Below are positions 48,079-55,900 of a stretch of 64,000 bases of DNA, piece after piece. A program made the translations under genes and the position numbers. The notes under the pieces are model-generated. The model was not told where the DNA came from. It was given only the letters and a program-made list of their open reading frames with translations, and ran no database searches. The first letter of the stretch is position 1. Every line of letters starts with the position of its first letter. The stretch lies in contig NZ_JADZLT010000048.1 in the NCBI RefSeq assembly GCF_015904235.1, positions 25,060 through 89,059 on the forward strand. Direction: 5' to 3'. The stretch comes from Methylobrevis albus (GTDB lineage Bacteria > Pseudomonadota > Alphaproteobacteria > Rhizobiales > Pleomorphomonadaceae).

Positions 48079-48333
48079 ATGAACCATCTTCCCCACGACC
48101 TCGCCGAAGTATTCCCCGACGACGCCGCCCTGATCAGGGATCTGAAACTCGACGACACCCTGTTCGCCGAGCTCGCGGCCAGTCATCAGGCCATCACCAA
48201 GCGCATCCACCGGATCGAGTCGCTCATCGAAGCGGCGACGGACGAAACGCTCGCCGACCTCAAGGCGCGGCGCCGCATCATTCTCGGCGAGATCAGCAGC
48301 TACCTGCTCCTGCGCCGCAAGGCGGTCGCCTGA
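48079..48333 (+). CDS. DUF465 (YdcH-like) small protein
   Basis: An 84-aa helical protein, MNHLPHDLAEVFPDD onward. LFAELAASHQAITKRIHRIE and LKARRRIILGEISSYLL fit the DUF465 pattern (a short coiled coil of unknown function). An AAAGGA motif eight bases upstream of the ATG at 48079 decides the start; the ATG at 48070 is too close to it. It is encoded on the plus strand inside the minus-strand GTA operon, between gp11 and gp12. That breaks the operon or forces antisense transcription. Confidence 0.8.
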   Translation: MNHLPHDLAEVFPDDAALIRDLKLDDTLFAELAASHQAITKRIHRIESLIEAATDETLADLKARRRIILGEISSYLLLRRKAVA

Positions 48334-48363
48334 CGCCCCGTCAGGCCGGTCGCGAGGATCTTT

Positions 48364-48930
48364 TCACAGCCCGCGGCGCCCTCGCGCCGCGGCGCGGGCA
48401 AGCATCGCGGTCAACTGCCCCTCCGAGCGCCGGAAACTTTCGGCATCCGGCGTGGTGACGTTGAACGTCACCGACACGGTGCCGCCGCCCGCCGCGCCCC
48501 GAATGCCGAGCCGGCCGTCGCTGCCGCGGGCGAGTGGCACGATCGCCTCCGGCCCCGCCTCCCCCGCGAGGCCCGTTCCGCCGCCGGGCAGCGGAAAATA
48601 GGTCGGCGCCGCGATCACGCCCCCCGCCGCGAACGGCATCACGGACGAAGCAGCCCCGCCCAGCAGGTTGCCGAGCAACCCGGTCAGCGCCCCCGTGAGC
48701 GGCGCCAACGCCTGGTTCAGCAGCGAACTCGACAGCGACAGCGCCAGTTGCTTTAGTACGCCATCCAGCGAGCGCCCCTGCACCACCGCCCCGGCGAGCG
48801 CCCGGGCGAGATTGGCGCCGAACCGCTCCGACAACCCGTCGAGGTCGCCGAGCACCGCGCGCAGCGCCGTCGCTTCCCCGGCGATCGCCGCGAGGGCGCC
48901 CGCCCCGCCGGTTTCCGTCTCGTCGGTCAT
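48364..48930 (-). CDS. GTA gp11, short tape-measure protein
   Basis: A 188-aa protein with a hydrophobic Gly/Ala/Leu core (GALTGLLGNLLGGAASSVMPFAAGGVIAAPTYFPL) and AGEAGPEAIVPLARG, the conserved end of phage tail tape-measure proteins. The short length would set a short tail, as in RcGTA. It is 30 bp from the stop of the convergent DUF465 gene. Confidence 0.88.
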   Translation of the reverse strand: MTDETETGGAGALAAIAGEATALRAVLGDLDGLSERFGANLARALAGAVVQGRSLDGVLKQLALSLSSSLLNQALAPLTGALTGLLGNLLGGAASSVMPFAAGGVIAAPTYFPLPGGGTGLAGEAGPEAIVPLARGSDGRLGIRGAAGGGTVSVTFNVTTPDAESFRRSEGQLTAMLARAAARGRRGL

Positions 48931-48956
48931 GAACCCCTCCTCCCTCCGGCCGCCGG

Positions 48957-49163
48957 TCAGCCGGCATGGTCCGGATAAGCCGCCATCAGCGTGGCCAGCA
49001 CGTCGCGGCCCGGGCCGGCCGGGCGCTGCCGGCCGGCGGCGGCCGCGAGTTCGCGCGGCGTCATCGCCCAGAACGCCGCCGGGCCGAGCCGCAGCACGCC
49101 GAAGCCGAGCCGCATCGCCTCGTCCCAGGGAAAGGCCGCCGCGGCGACCGGCGCGCCGGTCAG
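48957..49163 (-). CDS. GTA tail assembly chaperone (gp10.1), probable CTG start
   Basis: The conserved part FPWDEAMRLGFGVLRLGPAAFWAMTPRELAAAA is unmistakable for the small GTA tail assembly chaperone. No ATG, GTG or TTG lies in frame just upstream of FPWDEA; the nearest ATG (49115, inside DEAM) would delete conserved residues. A CTG at 49163 overlaps the gp10 stop as CTGA, the same coupling geometry as ATGA elsewhere in this operon. That gives 68 aa. The start is inference. Confidence 0.75.
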   Translation of the reverse strand: MTGAPVAAAAFPWDEAMRLGFGVLRLGPAAFWAMTPRELAAAAGRQRPAGPGRDVLATLMAAYPDHAG

Positions 49164-49576
49164 CGCCGCGCGGCCGTGCTCACTCCGTCCGCCCCGGGCG
49201 TCGCCGGCCGGGGCTGCGAAGGGTGCAGCGGCTCGCCGGGGGATGTCCCGCCCTCCCCGTCCGGCGCGGCGGTGCCGAAGGTCGCCTGCAGCAGCCGCAC
49301 CACGATCGCCGCATAGCCCGCTGCGCCGCCGGCCGCCGGCATCGTCGCGACGTCCGCCTCGCTCACCGCCTCGCCGGCGCCGCGCAGCCCGGCGGCGATC
49401 ACCGCCGCCGCGTCGGCGGCGCGCAGGCGCCCGCCGGCAAAACGATCGGCGAGCGCGCCGAGATCGGCGGCGCCGAAGCGATCCTCGAGTTCGGCGAGCG
49501 CGCCGAGGGTGAGGCACAGGGTGCGGCGACGACCGCCGATCTCGGCGTCGATCTCGCCGCGATGCCGGTTGGCCAT
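49160..49576 (-). CDS. GTA gp10, tail protein/chaperone
   Basis: A 138-aa protein, MANRHRGEIDAEIGGRRRTLCLTLGALAELEDRFGAADL onward, matching the small GTA gp10 family (phage tail-assembly chaperone-like). The C-terminal tail (EPLHPSQPRPATPGADG) is Pro-rich and disordered. Start codon one base after the gp9 stop; the end overlaps the gp10.1 start. Confidence 0.88.
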   Translation of the reverse strand: MANRHRGEIDAEIGGRRRTLCLTLGALAELEDRFGAADLGALADRFAGGRLRAADAAAVIAAGLRGAGEAVSEADVATMPAAGGAAGYAAIVVRLLQATFGTAAPDGEGGTSPGEPLHPSQPRPATPGADGVSTAARR

Positions 49577-49577
49577 G

Positions 49578-49991
49578 TCAGGCTCCCGTGAAGCTGAGGG
49601 CGCCGGCCGATTCCAGCGCCATCTCGTAGGTGACCTCGCCGTCGTGATTGCCGGCATATTCGAGCCCGGTGAGCTGGAACGGCCCCTCGATGGTGCCGAA
49701 GTCCGGCACCACCACCTGCCAGGGCCGGATCACGCCGTCGAAGAACAGCTGCCGCACGGCGGCGTCCGAGGCCTGGTCCTTGAACAGGCCGCTGCCCGAC
49801 AGGCTGGCCCGGCGCACGCCGGCCCCCGCCAGCAGCTCGCGCCACCGCCCGGCGGAGTCGGTGTCGGTGACGTCGACCGCCGCCGCGTTGAAGGCGAGCC
49901 GCCGGGCGCGCAGCCCGGCCACCGTGGTGAAGCTGCCCGTGCCGCCCGCATCGACTTTGAGGAGAAGATCGCGTCCCCGCTGCGCCGCCAT
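49578..49991 (-). CDS. GTA gp9, major tail tube protein
   Basis: A 137-aa protein of the TP901-1-like major tail family: MAAQRGRDLLLKVD, FTTVAGLRARRLAFNAAAVDVTDTDSAGRWRELLAGAG and SGSGLFKDQASDAAVRQLFF are diagnostic. Forms the tail tube. 52 bp from gp8. Confidence 0.93.
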   Translation of the reverse strand: MAAQRGRDLLLKVDAGGTGSFTTVAGLRARRLAFNAAAVDVTDTDSAGRWRELLAGAGVRRASLSGSGLFKDQASDAAVRQLFFDGVIRPWQVVVPDFGTIEGPFQLTGLEYAGNHDGEVTYEMALESAGALSFTGA

Positions 49992-50043
49992 GTCCGGCTC
50001 CCTGATGGTTGTCTCGTGAAAACAGCGGCCACCGCCGGCCGGC

Positions 50044-50469
50044 TCAGGTCTCGACCAGCGCCACCAGCGTCATCCGGCAGCGCCAGGTGCGCCCGTCGCG
50101 CAGCCGCTCGGCCTCGGCGCCGGCAAGGCGCAGCGCGACGAGGTGGATCTCATCCGGCGCCGGCGCCGAGGCAGCGAGCGCCGCCTCGACGGCCGCGACC
50201 AGCGCCAGCACGTCGGCCCGGCCGCCGCCGCGGCCGACCGCGTCGAGCCCGAGCGTCACCTCGGCCCCGTCGGCCTCGTCGCCGCCGAACGGCCGCACGC
50301 GCACTGTTGCAAACGCGAGATACGGATACTCGCCGGCCTTCGGCGGCCCGTCGACAATGCGTCCGCCGCAGGCCGCCACCACCGCGGCATCGCCGAGCAG
50401 CCGGCCCCGCACGGCCCTTTGCAGGGCGGCCGCCGCGTCGCCGAAGCGGGACGGCACCACCGCGCTCAT
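50044..50469 (-). CDS. GTA gp8, DUF3168 tail completion protein
   Basis: A 141-aa protein with DUF3168 features (AALQRAVRGRLLGDAAVVAACGGRIVDGPPKAGEYPYLAF). It joins the tail tube to the head connector. Start overlaps the gp7 stop by 4 bp (ATGA). Confidence 0.9.
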   Translation of the reverse strand: MSAVVPSRFGDAAAALQRAVRGRLLGDAAVVAACGGRIVDGPPKAGEYPYLAFATVRVRPFGGDEADGAEVTLGLDAVGRGGGRADVLALVAAVEAALAASAPAPDEIHLVALRLAGAEAERLRDGRTWRCRMTLVALVET

Positions 50470-50795
50470 GGCGCCACCGCCTCGGCGAGGCAGCGCACGA
50501 AGCCCAGCCCCGCCGACGTGACGGCGAGCACGCGGAAGCTCCGCCCGCCCCCGGTCAGCCGCCAGCCGACCGCGACCGTGATGTCGTCGCGCAGCACCAG
50601 CCGGTGCGTCGCGACCCCGATCGGCCGGTCGTCGGCCCCGACCCGCTCGGCGAGCGCCGGTTCGGCGACCGCGGCCCAGACGTCGCCGACCACGACATAG
50701 ACGGTCGCGGCGCCGCCGAGGTCGTCGGTGGTCGCGACCGGCTCCTCGACGGTCAGGCGATGGCGCAGCGCGCCGATGGCGACCGGCGCGGTCAT
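50466..50795 (-). CDS. GTA gp7, head closure protein
   Basis: A 109-aa phage head-closure/stopper protein (IGALRHRLTVEEPVATTDDLGGAATVYVVVGDVWAAVAE, HRLVLRDDITVAVGWRLTGGGRSFRVLAV). It overlaps gp6 and gp8 by 4 bp each. Confidence 0.9.
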   Translation of the reverse strand: MTAPVAIGALRHRLTVEEPVATTDDLGGAATVYVVVGDVWAAVAEPALAERVGADDRPIGVATHRLVLRDDITVAVGWRLTGGGRSFRVLAVTSAGLGFVRCLAEAVAP

Positions 50796-51361
50796 GGCAG
50801 GAGCCTCAGTTGGCGGAACGGCGCGATCAGCGCCGCCGCCGCGGCCGGCAGTCCCGCCCCGGCCCGTTCCGTCGCCGCGTCGCCGCGATTGGCATGGGCG
50901 TCGGCGACGAGCAGCCGCACCGCCTGGCGCAGATCCTCCGGCACGCTCGACGCCGCCGCGCCGTAGCCCGCCGTGACGTCGACCTCGATGCCGCCGAGGC
51001 GCCGCCCCGGCACCACCGCCGCCTTGATCGCGACCCGCCCGCCGGCCGTATCGACCTCGTAGTCCGCCTCGTCCAGAGGTTGCAGCACTCCGCCGGCATC
51101 GGCGACCCGCACCGCCGTCACGGCGAGCACCGGCCGCACCGGCAGCGCCAGCACGCGCCCCGCCGGCAGCGCATCGACGCGCACCCGCCAGCCCTGCGCG
51201 ATCATCGCCCGCCCCGCTGCCCGCTCGATCCGCTCGCGCGCCGCCGCGATCAGGTTCGCGATCAGCTCGTCCTCGCCGTCGCCGTCGACGCGCAGGAACG
51301 CCTTCGCCTCGGCGAGACTCACCGGCTCGGTCGCCGGCGGCTCGATCCGCTCGGTCGTCAT
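50792..51361 (-). CDS. GTA gp6, head-tail adaptor
   Basis: A 189-aa head-tail connector protein (VSLAEAKAFLRVDGDGEDELIANLIAAARERIERAAGRAMIAQ, SVPEDLRQAVRLLVADAH). Matches the phage gp6-like adaptor family. The ATG at 51361 was chosen; about 100 bp separate it from the capsid gene. Confidence 0.92.
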   Translation of the reverse strand: MTTERIEPPATEPVSLAEAKAFLRVDGDGEDELIANLIAAARERIERAAGRAMIAQGWRVRVDALPAGRVLALPVRPVLAVTAVRVADAGGVLQPLDEADYEVDTAGGRVAIKAAVVPGRRLGGIEVDVTAGYGAAASSVPEDLRQAVRLLVADAHANRGDAATERAGAGLPAAAAALIAPFRQLRLLP

Positions 51362-51461
51362 GGACGCCTCCGTCGCGATGTTTGGGAATTTTGTCCTGCT
51401 GGCCGTTTTGCCGGCGGAGGCTACCCCCACCGGCGAAACGACCCCGGCCGCGGCCCGCGAC

Positions 51462-52754
51462 TCAGCTCTCGGCGAAGCGGAGCAGCTTGATCGCGTCAAA
51501 GTCCTGCACGCCGCCGCCGACGCGCTTGGTCGTGTAGAACAGCACGTAGGGCTTGGCCGAGTAGGGATCGCGCAGCACCCGCACGCCGACCCGGTCGACG
51601 ACGAGATAGCCGCGCCGGAAGTCGCCGAACGCCACCGCCAGCGCGTTGGCCCCGATATCCGGCATCTCCTCGACCTCGGCGAGCGGGAAGCTCATCAGGC
51701 TCGCCCGCCCGCCGGCGATTGCCGGCGGCTGCCAGAGATAGTTGCCGTCGGCGTCCTTGAGCTTGCGGATCGCCGCCTGGGTGCGGCGGTTCATCACGAA
51801 GCTGGCGTTCTGGCGATAGCCGGCTTTGAGCGCGTAGACGAGATCGATCAGCCGGTCCGACGGATTGCTCGCCGCAAACGCACCGGCCGCGCCGCTCGCG
51901 ATGTAGCCGAGCTTGCCCCACTCCCAGTCGGCCTCGGGCTCGACGTCGACGGCGAGGAAGCCGGTCGGCTTGTTGACGCCGTTGCCGGTGACGAAGGCCG
52001 TGCCCTCCTGCGCCGCGAACGCCGTCTCGACCTCGTCGGCGAGCCAGGCGTCGATGTCGACCACCGCATCGTCGAGCAGCGTCTGCGTCGCGGCCGGCAT
52101 CGCGTAGAGCTCCATCGCCGGATAGGCGAGCTCGGCCAGCGTCGGCGACGCCGTCTGCGGCCGCGCCGCCGTCTCGCCGACCCAGCCCGACGCCGGCCCC
52201 GACACCGAGAACGGCCGCTTGTAGGTCGCCGTCGACACCGTGCGCACCGAGGCCAGCGCGCGGATCGGCGACAGCACCGCGAGCCGCCGGCCGATCTCGG
52301 CCTCGGTCGCCTCGGGCACCAGGTAGCCGCCGTCGGGGCCGGAGCCGACCGACAGCGCCTTCGCCTCCAGTGTCTTCAGCCCCGCCTCGCCGCCGCCGCG
52401 GACATAGCCGTGGAAGGCGTCGCGGTGCTCCAGCGCCGCCGCGCTCGGCCGGCCGCTGTCGTCACCGGCGATCGGCGGGCGCTGGCTGCGCGCCGTCAGC
52501 CGGTCGAGCTCGGCCTTGCGGGCATCCAGCGTCCGGTCGATCCGGGCGAGCTTTTCCAGCGTCAGCGGGTCGAGCGTGCGCCGCTCGATCGCCGCGAGCC
52601 GCTCGTCGTTCGCGTCCTTGAAGGCGTCGAACGCCGTCATGAACTCGGCGAAGGCCCCCGCCACTTCGCCGGCCGCCGGATCGCCGCCGGCGATACCGCG
52701 CACCTCGGCCTTGATCTCGCCCCGCACCTCGGGGGCCATGCCACTCATCTGCAT
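51462..52754 (-). CDS. GTA major capsid protein (HK97 fold)
   Basis: A 430-aa HK97-fold capsid protein. The N-terminal delta-domain (about residues 1-110) is helical (FAEFMTAFDAFKDANDERLAAIERRT) and expected to be removed by the protease. The mature part has TEAEIGRRLAVLSPIRALASVRTVST and FVTGNGVNKPTGFLA. Start at 52754 (MQMSGMAPEV), after AAAGGA. Forms the small GTA head. Confidence 0.95.
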   Translation of the reverse strand: MQMSGMAPEVRGEIKAEVRGIAGGDPAAGEVAGAFAEFMTAFDAFKDANDERLAAIERRTLDPLTLEKLARIDRTLDARKAELDRLTARSQRPPIAGDDSGRPSAAALEHRDAFHGYVRGGGEAGLKTLEAKALSVGSGPDGGYLVPEATEAEIGRRLAVLSPIRALASVRTVSTATYKRPFSVSGPASGWVGETAARPQTASPTLAELAYPAMELYAMPAATQTLLDDAVVDIDAWLADEVETAFAAQEGTAFVTGNGVNKPTGFLAVDVEPEADWEWGKLGYIASGAAGAFAASNPSDRLIDLVYALKAGYRQNASFVMNRRTQAAIRKLKDADGNYLWQPPAIAGGRASLMSFPLAEVEEMPDIGANALAVAFGDFRRGYLVVDRVGVRVLRDPYSAKPYVLFYTTKRVGGGVQDFDAIKLLRFAES

Positions 52755-52815
52755 GTCGTCGTCCTTTCATCGTCGCCGGCCGCCGGCCGGGCGCGGGTGG
52801 AGCCGAGCCGGCCGG

Positions 52816-53382
52816 TCAGGTCCGGTGCTCGGGCAGTCTCGGATCGAGCCGCCGGGCGGCGGCGCGGATGGCGCGGACGACCGGCGCGGTCCCGGCCGCC
52901 GCCGGCGTCACCAGCCGGGCGTCCGGCTGCATCGGGAAGGTCACTAGCGAGATCTCCCAGAGGTCGACCTCGAGCAGCCGCCGCACCGCGCCGCGGCGCT
53001 CGCGCACCGCCCGCACCGTGCGAAAGCCGATCGACAGCCCGTCGAGCACGCCGGCCGAAACGAGGCTGAACGCCTCCCGCCCGCGGGCGACGTCGAGCTG
53101 CAGCCGGCCGGTGACGCGCAGACCGTGCCGGTCCTCGGCGATCTCGAGCCAGGTGCCGATCGGCTCGCGCGGGTCGTGCTGCCAGAGCAGCCGCACCCCG
53201 CCGACCCCGCGCCGGGCGAGGCTCGCCGCGAACGCCCCCGGCGCCACCACGTCGCCGGCGAGGTCCGCGCGCTCGAACAGGCTGGCGTAGCCGGTGATCA
53301 CCCCGTCCGTGCCGGGCAGGCCGAAGGCGGCCGGCACGGTGCGGATCTCGGGCGCGGCGATCGCCGCGGCGAAGCTTCTCAT
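52816..53382 (-). CDS. GTA prohead maturation protease
   Basis: A 188-aa U35/S78-type prohead protease: GVITGYASLFERADLAGDVVAPGAFAASL, catalytic His in LLWQHDPREPIG and Ser in VSAGVLDGLSIGF. It cleaves the capsid delta-domain. The ATG at 53382 overlaps the stop of the small frame upstream as ATGA. Confidence 0.93.
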   Translation of the reverse strand: MRSFAAAIAAPEIRTVPAAFGLPGTDGVITGYASLFERADLAGDVVAPGAFAASLARRGVGGVRLLWQHDPREPIGTWLEIAEDRHGLRVTGRLQLDVARGREAFSLVSAGVLDGLSIGFRTVRAVRERRGAVRRLLEVDLWEISLVTFPMQPDARLVTPAAAGTAPVVRAIRAAARRLDPRLPEHRT

Positions 53383-53636
53383 CGCCGGCTCCCGGCGTCC
53401 GGCGGCTGCGGCCTGAGCCGCGCCACCTCCGACGCGAGCACCCGGCGCAGCCCGGCGGAGAAGGCGCCGAAGACGCGCGCGGGCTCGGGCAGCGGGGCGG
53501 GATCCGCGCCGCCGTTGCCAGACTGATTCAACGGCCTCAGGCGATGAATCAGGTCGTTGACAGACCCTGCCGGTCGAGTCACTTTCCCCTCCTCTCCGAT
53601 GTAGAGCTGTAGATTCAACGGCTTGACGCTGCACAT
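53379..53636 (-). CDS. Small uncharacterised frame coupled to the protease gene
   Basis: About 85 aa if started at the ATG at 53636 (MCSVKPLNLQLYIGEEGK); a GTG at about 53582, preceded by a GA-rich stretch, would give about 67 aa. The end (PEPARVFGAFSAGLRRVLASEVARLRPQPPDAGSRR) is arginine-rich. The stop forms ATGA with the protease start, the best evidence that it is translated. The 5' half overlaps repeat-like sequence with three GATTCA motifs. Unknown family. The remaining 187 bp up to gp3.5 (53637-53823) hold nothing else I can name. Confidence 0.4.
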   Translation of the reverse strand: MCSVKPLNLQLYIGEEGKVTRPAGSVNDLIHRLRPLNQSGNGGADPAPLPEPARVFGAFSAGLRRVLASEVARLRPQPPDAGSRR

Positions 53637-53823
53637 GAGGCTGCGCCCGAAAGCCGAGTCGGATGAATCCCTTGCGCAGGGAACTTCGCGTGCCGATTCA
53701 GCCGCTTGAAGTTCGGCCGCCGCTTTTTGAGGCCGCATCTCAGCCGCCCGCACCCCCGCGCGAAGGGCGAGGTTGAGCCCGGGCTGGAAAGGCCCGTGCG
53801 GTCAGATCGATGACCGAAACGGC

Positions 53824-54012
53824 TCACGCCCCGTCGTCGTTGAACCACTGATTCAGCCGCGCGTTCTCGGCCACGAAATCGTTGAACCGGCGGTTGGAGG
53901 CCGCGAGCTCGCGCAAGCTCCAGACCAGCAGCCCGCTCGATCCGCTCGCCCACAGGAACAGCGCGAGATGGGCGAGGTCGCCGCGCTCGGCGAAGACCCG
54001 TGTCACATCCAT
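53824..54012 (-). CDS. GTA gp3.5-like small membrane protein
   Basis: A 62-aa protein, MDVTRVFAERGDLAHLALFLWASGSSGLLVWSLREL onward, with one TM helix (about 14-34) and a polar, aromatic C-terminus (NRRFNDFVAENARLNQWFND). Lies where RcGTA has the small gene between portal and protease and overlaps the portal end by 10 bp. Function unknown. Confidence 0.78.
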   Translation of the reverse strand: MDVTRVFAERGDLAHLALFLWASGSSGLLVWSLRELAASNRRFNDFVAENARLNQWFNDDGA

Positions 54013-55268
54013 CCCCGCCCCTCCGGCTTCGGCTCGCGGCCGCCCCCGGCGGGCAGCCGGTCGCCGTCCTCGACGGGGGCATAGCCGACCGCGGCGCGCT
54101 TCTCGTTGACGGTGAGGAAGTCGGCCGCCATCACCCGCTGCCACAGCTCCTGCCGTTCGCCGCCGAGCGCCGGCACCTGGTCGAGATCGACCCGCAGGCT
54201 GATCCCCTGGCCGTAGAGCGGCCCGAGCCAGGCGGCGAGCGCCGCAGCGACGCGCTGACACAGCGGCAGCACGGTCTGGCGCCAGAAGGCCCGGTTGGCT
54301 TCAGCATAGTTGGCGTAGGTCGCGTCGCCCGGAATGCCGAGCAGCATCGGCGGCACGCCGAAGGCGAGCGCCACGTCGCGCGCCGCCGCGTTCTTCGCCT
54401 GCATGAAATCCATGTCCTGCGGCGAGAGGCTCATCGCCGTCCAGTCGAGCCCGCCCTCCAGCAGCAGTGGCCGCCCGGCATTGCCCGCCCCCTGGAAGCC
54501 GTCGGCGAGTTCACGCTTCAGCCGCTCGAACTGCTCGTCGCTGAGCCCGCCCTCGCCGCGGTAGACCAGCGCGCCGGACGGCCGCGCCGCATTGTCGAGC
54601 AGCGCCTTGTTCCAGGCCGCCGCCGCGTTGTGGACGTCGAGGCCGACCTGCGCCGCCTCGAGCGGCGCGAAGCCGTAGTGGTCGTCGAGCGGATGGAACA
54701 GCTTCAGGTGCAGCAGCGGCGGCGTGCCGTCCCCGTCGCGGAAGCGCACCGTCCGCCCGCCGACGCTGTAGTCGTAGCCGGCCGGCCATCCGTCGCTGCC
54801 GGCGACCACCTTGATCCGGTCGGGCCGGAGCGCGTGCAGTTCCGCCGGCCGGCCCTCGACCGCGACGCATTCGACATAGGCGTTGCCGGCGAGCAGCAGG
54901 TGCCCGAACAGCGCCTCCATGAAATCGGCACCGGCCTCGCCGGCGTTCGGCCGGGCGAGCAGGTCGCGCAGCGGATGCGTCTCGGGTTCCTCGGCGCCCT
55001 CGGTCAGCACCAGCGGCACGCTCGCCGCCGCCTCGGCGACGAGGCGCACCGCCCGGTACACCACCGGATTGCGCGTGAAGCCCTCTCGGATCAGCGGCGC
55101 ATAGTCACGCGCGGTCCACACCGGCCGTCCGCCCTGAGCGAATGCAATCAGCGCCGCCGTGCGTGACGCCTTGGCTTCTGCCGGCCCCAGAGGCGTCGGC
55201 GCCGGCTCGGCGGGCGCGGTGCTGCGCGCCGGGCGCTGCAGGCGCCGGCGGATCGTGTCCCACGGCAT
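54003..55268 (-). CDS. GTA portal protein (HK97 family)
   Basis: A 421-aa portal protein, the DNA gate of the head. Conserved blocks: NPVVYRAVRLVAEAAASVPLVL, GNAYVECVA, LFHPLDDHYGFAPLEAA, KNAAARDVALAFGVPPMLLGIPGDATYANYAEANRAFWRQT. The ATG at 55268 (MPWDTIRRRL) matches the family start. Normally next to TerL; here a 1.4-kb insertion separates the two. Confidence 0.94.
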   Translation of the reverse strand: MPWDTIRRRLQRPARSTAPAEPAPTPLGPAEAKASRTAALIAFAQGGRPVWTARDYAPLIREGFTRNPVVYRAVRLVAEAAASVPLVLTEGAEEPETHPLRDLLARPNAGEAGADFMEALFGHLLLAGNAYVECVAVEGRPAELHALRPDRIKVVAGSDGWPAGYDYSVGGRTVRFRDGDGTPPLLHLKLFHPLDDHYGFAPLEAAQVGLDVHNAAAAWNKALLDNAARPSGALVYRGEGGLSDEQFERLKRELADGFQGAGNAGRPLLLEGGLDWTAMSLSPQDMDFMQAKNAAARDVALAFGVPPMLLGIPGDATYANYAEANRAFWRQTVLPLCQRVAAALAAWLGPLYGQGISLRVDLDQVPALGGERQELWQRVMAADFLTVNEKRAAVGYAPVEDGDRLPAGGGREPKPEGRGWM

Positions 55269-55434
55269 GGGCAAATCCTCGCTGACAAGAAGTATGACGA
55301 GAGGGAACCGGAGGGCCGCCGGAACGTTAAGCCTGCAGAGCGTGTCTCGGGACGAACGGCTTCCGCCGCCCGGCCCACCCTGGTGAGACCGTCCCACGCC
55401 TCATTCGAACAAGAATCTGAAAGGGAGACGACCG

Positions 55435-55788
55435 ATGCCTCCGCAACTCGAACCGACCGAAGCACGGCAGGGCAAGAAGGGACGTCCCGTCCTCTACGTC
55501 CTGATCGGCGGCCTCGCGCTCGCTCTGCTCTACTTCGCCTACACGACGATCGTGCAGACCGACGTGGCCGAGCAGGACGCCATCGACAACGCCCCCGCGG
55601 CCGAGACGACGCCGGCCCCCGTGACCCCGGCACCGCCGGCGGCCACCACCACCACGCCCGAGCCGGCGACCCCGGCGCCGAACGACGTCCAGCCGACCGT
55701 TCAGCCGCCGGAGAACACCGCGCCGGCCGACCAGACGCCGCCGGACGACGGTTCGCCCGCCCTGCCGCCGCCCGCGACGGCGCCATAA
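55435..55788 (+). CDS. Membrane-anchored Pro/Thr-rich small protein
   Basis: A 117-aa protein. A short basic N-terminus (ARQGKKGRP) precedes one TM helix (about 20-40, VLYVLIGGLALALLYFAYTTI), then a periplasmic tail of about 75 residues that is almost all Pro, Ala, Thr and acidic residues, low complexity and surely disordered. AGGGAGACG precedes the ATG. Runs against the GTA operon. No family recognised. Confidence 0.7.
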   Translation: MPPQLEPTEARQGKKGRPVLYVLIGGLALALLYFAYTTIVQTDVAEQDAIDNAPAAETTPAPVTPAPPAATTTTPEPATPAPNDVQPTVQPPENTAPADQTPPDDGSPALPPPATAP

Positions 55789-55825
55789 GGCCTCCGTCGC
55801 GCCGCAGCTGCGGCCTTGAAACAGC

Positions 55826-55857
55826 AACGCCCGGTCGGATCCCTCCGGCCGGGCGTT
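55826..55857. terminator. Hairpin between convergent genes in the GTA insertion
   Basis: AACGCCCGG pairs with CCGGGCGTT around a 13-base loop. It lies about 40 bp after the Pro-rich gene and about 45 bp before the stop of the minus-strand PAS gene. There is no clear T-run on either side, so its strength is doubtful. Confidence 0.5.
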
Positions 55858-55900
55858 CGTGTGTCGGGATGGCGGTCAGTCGTCCCGCCGCCACGGGGCG

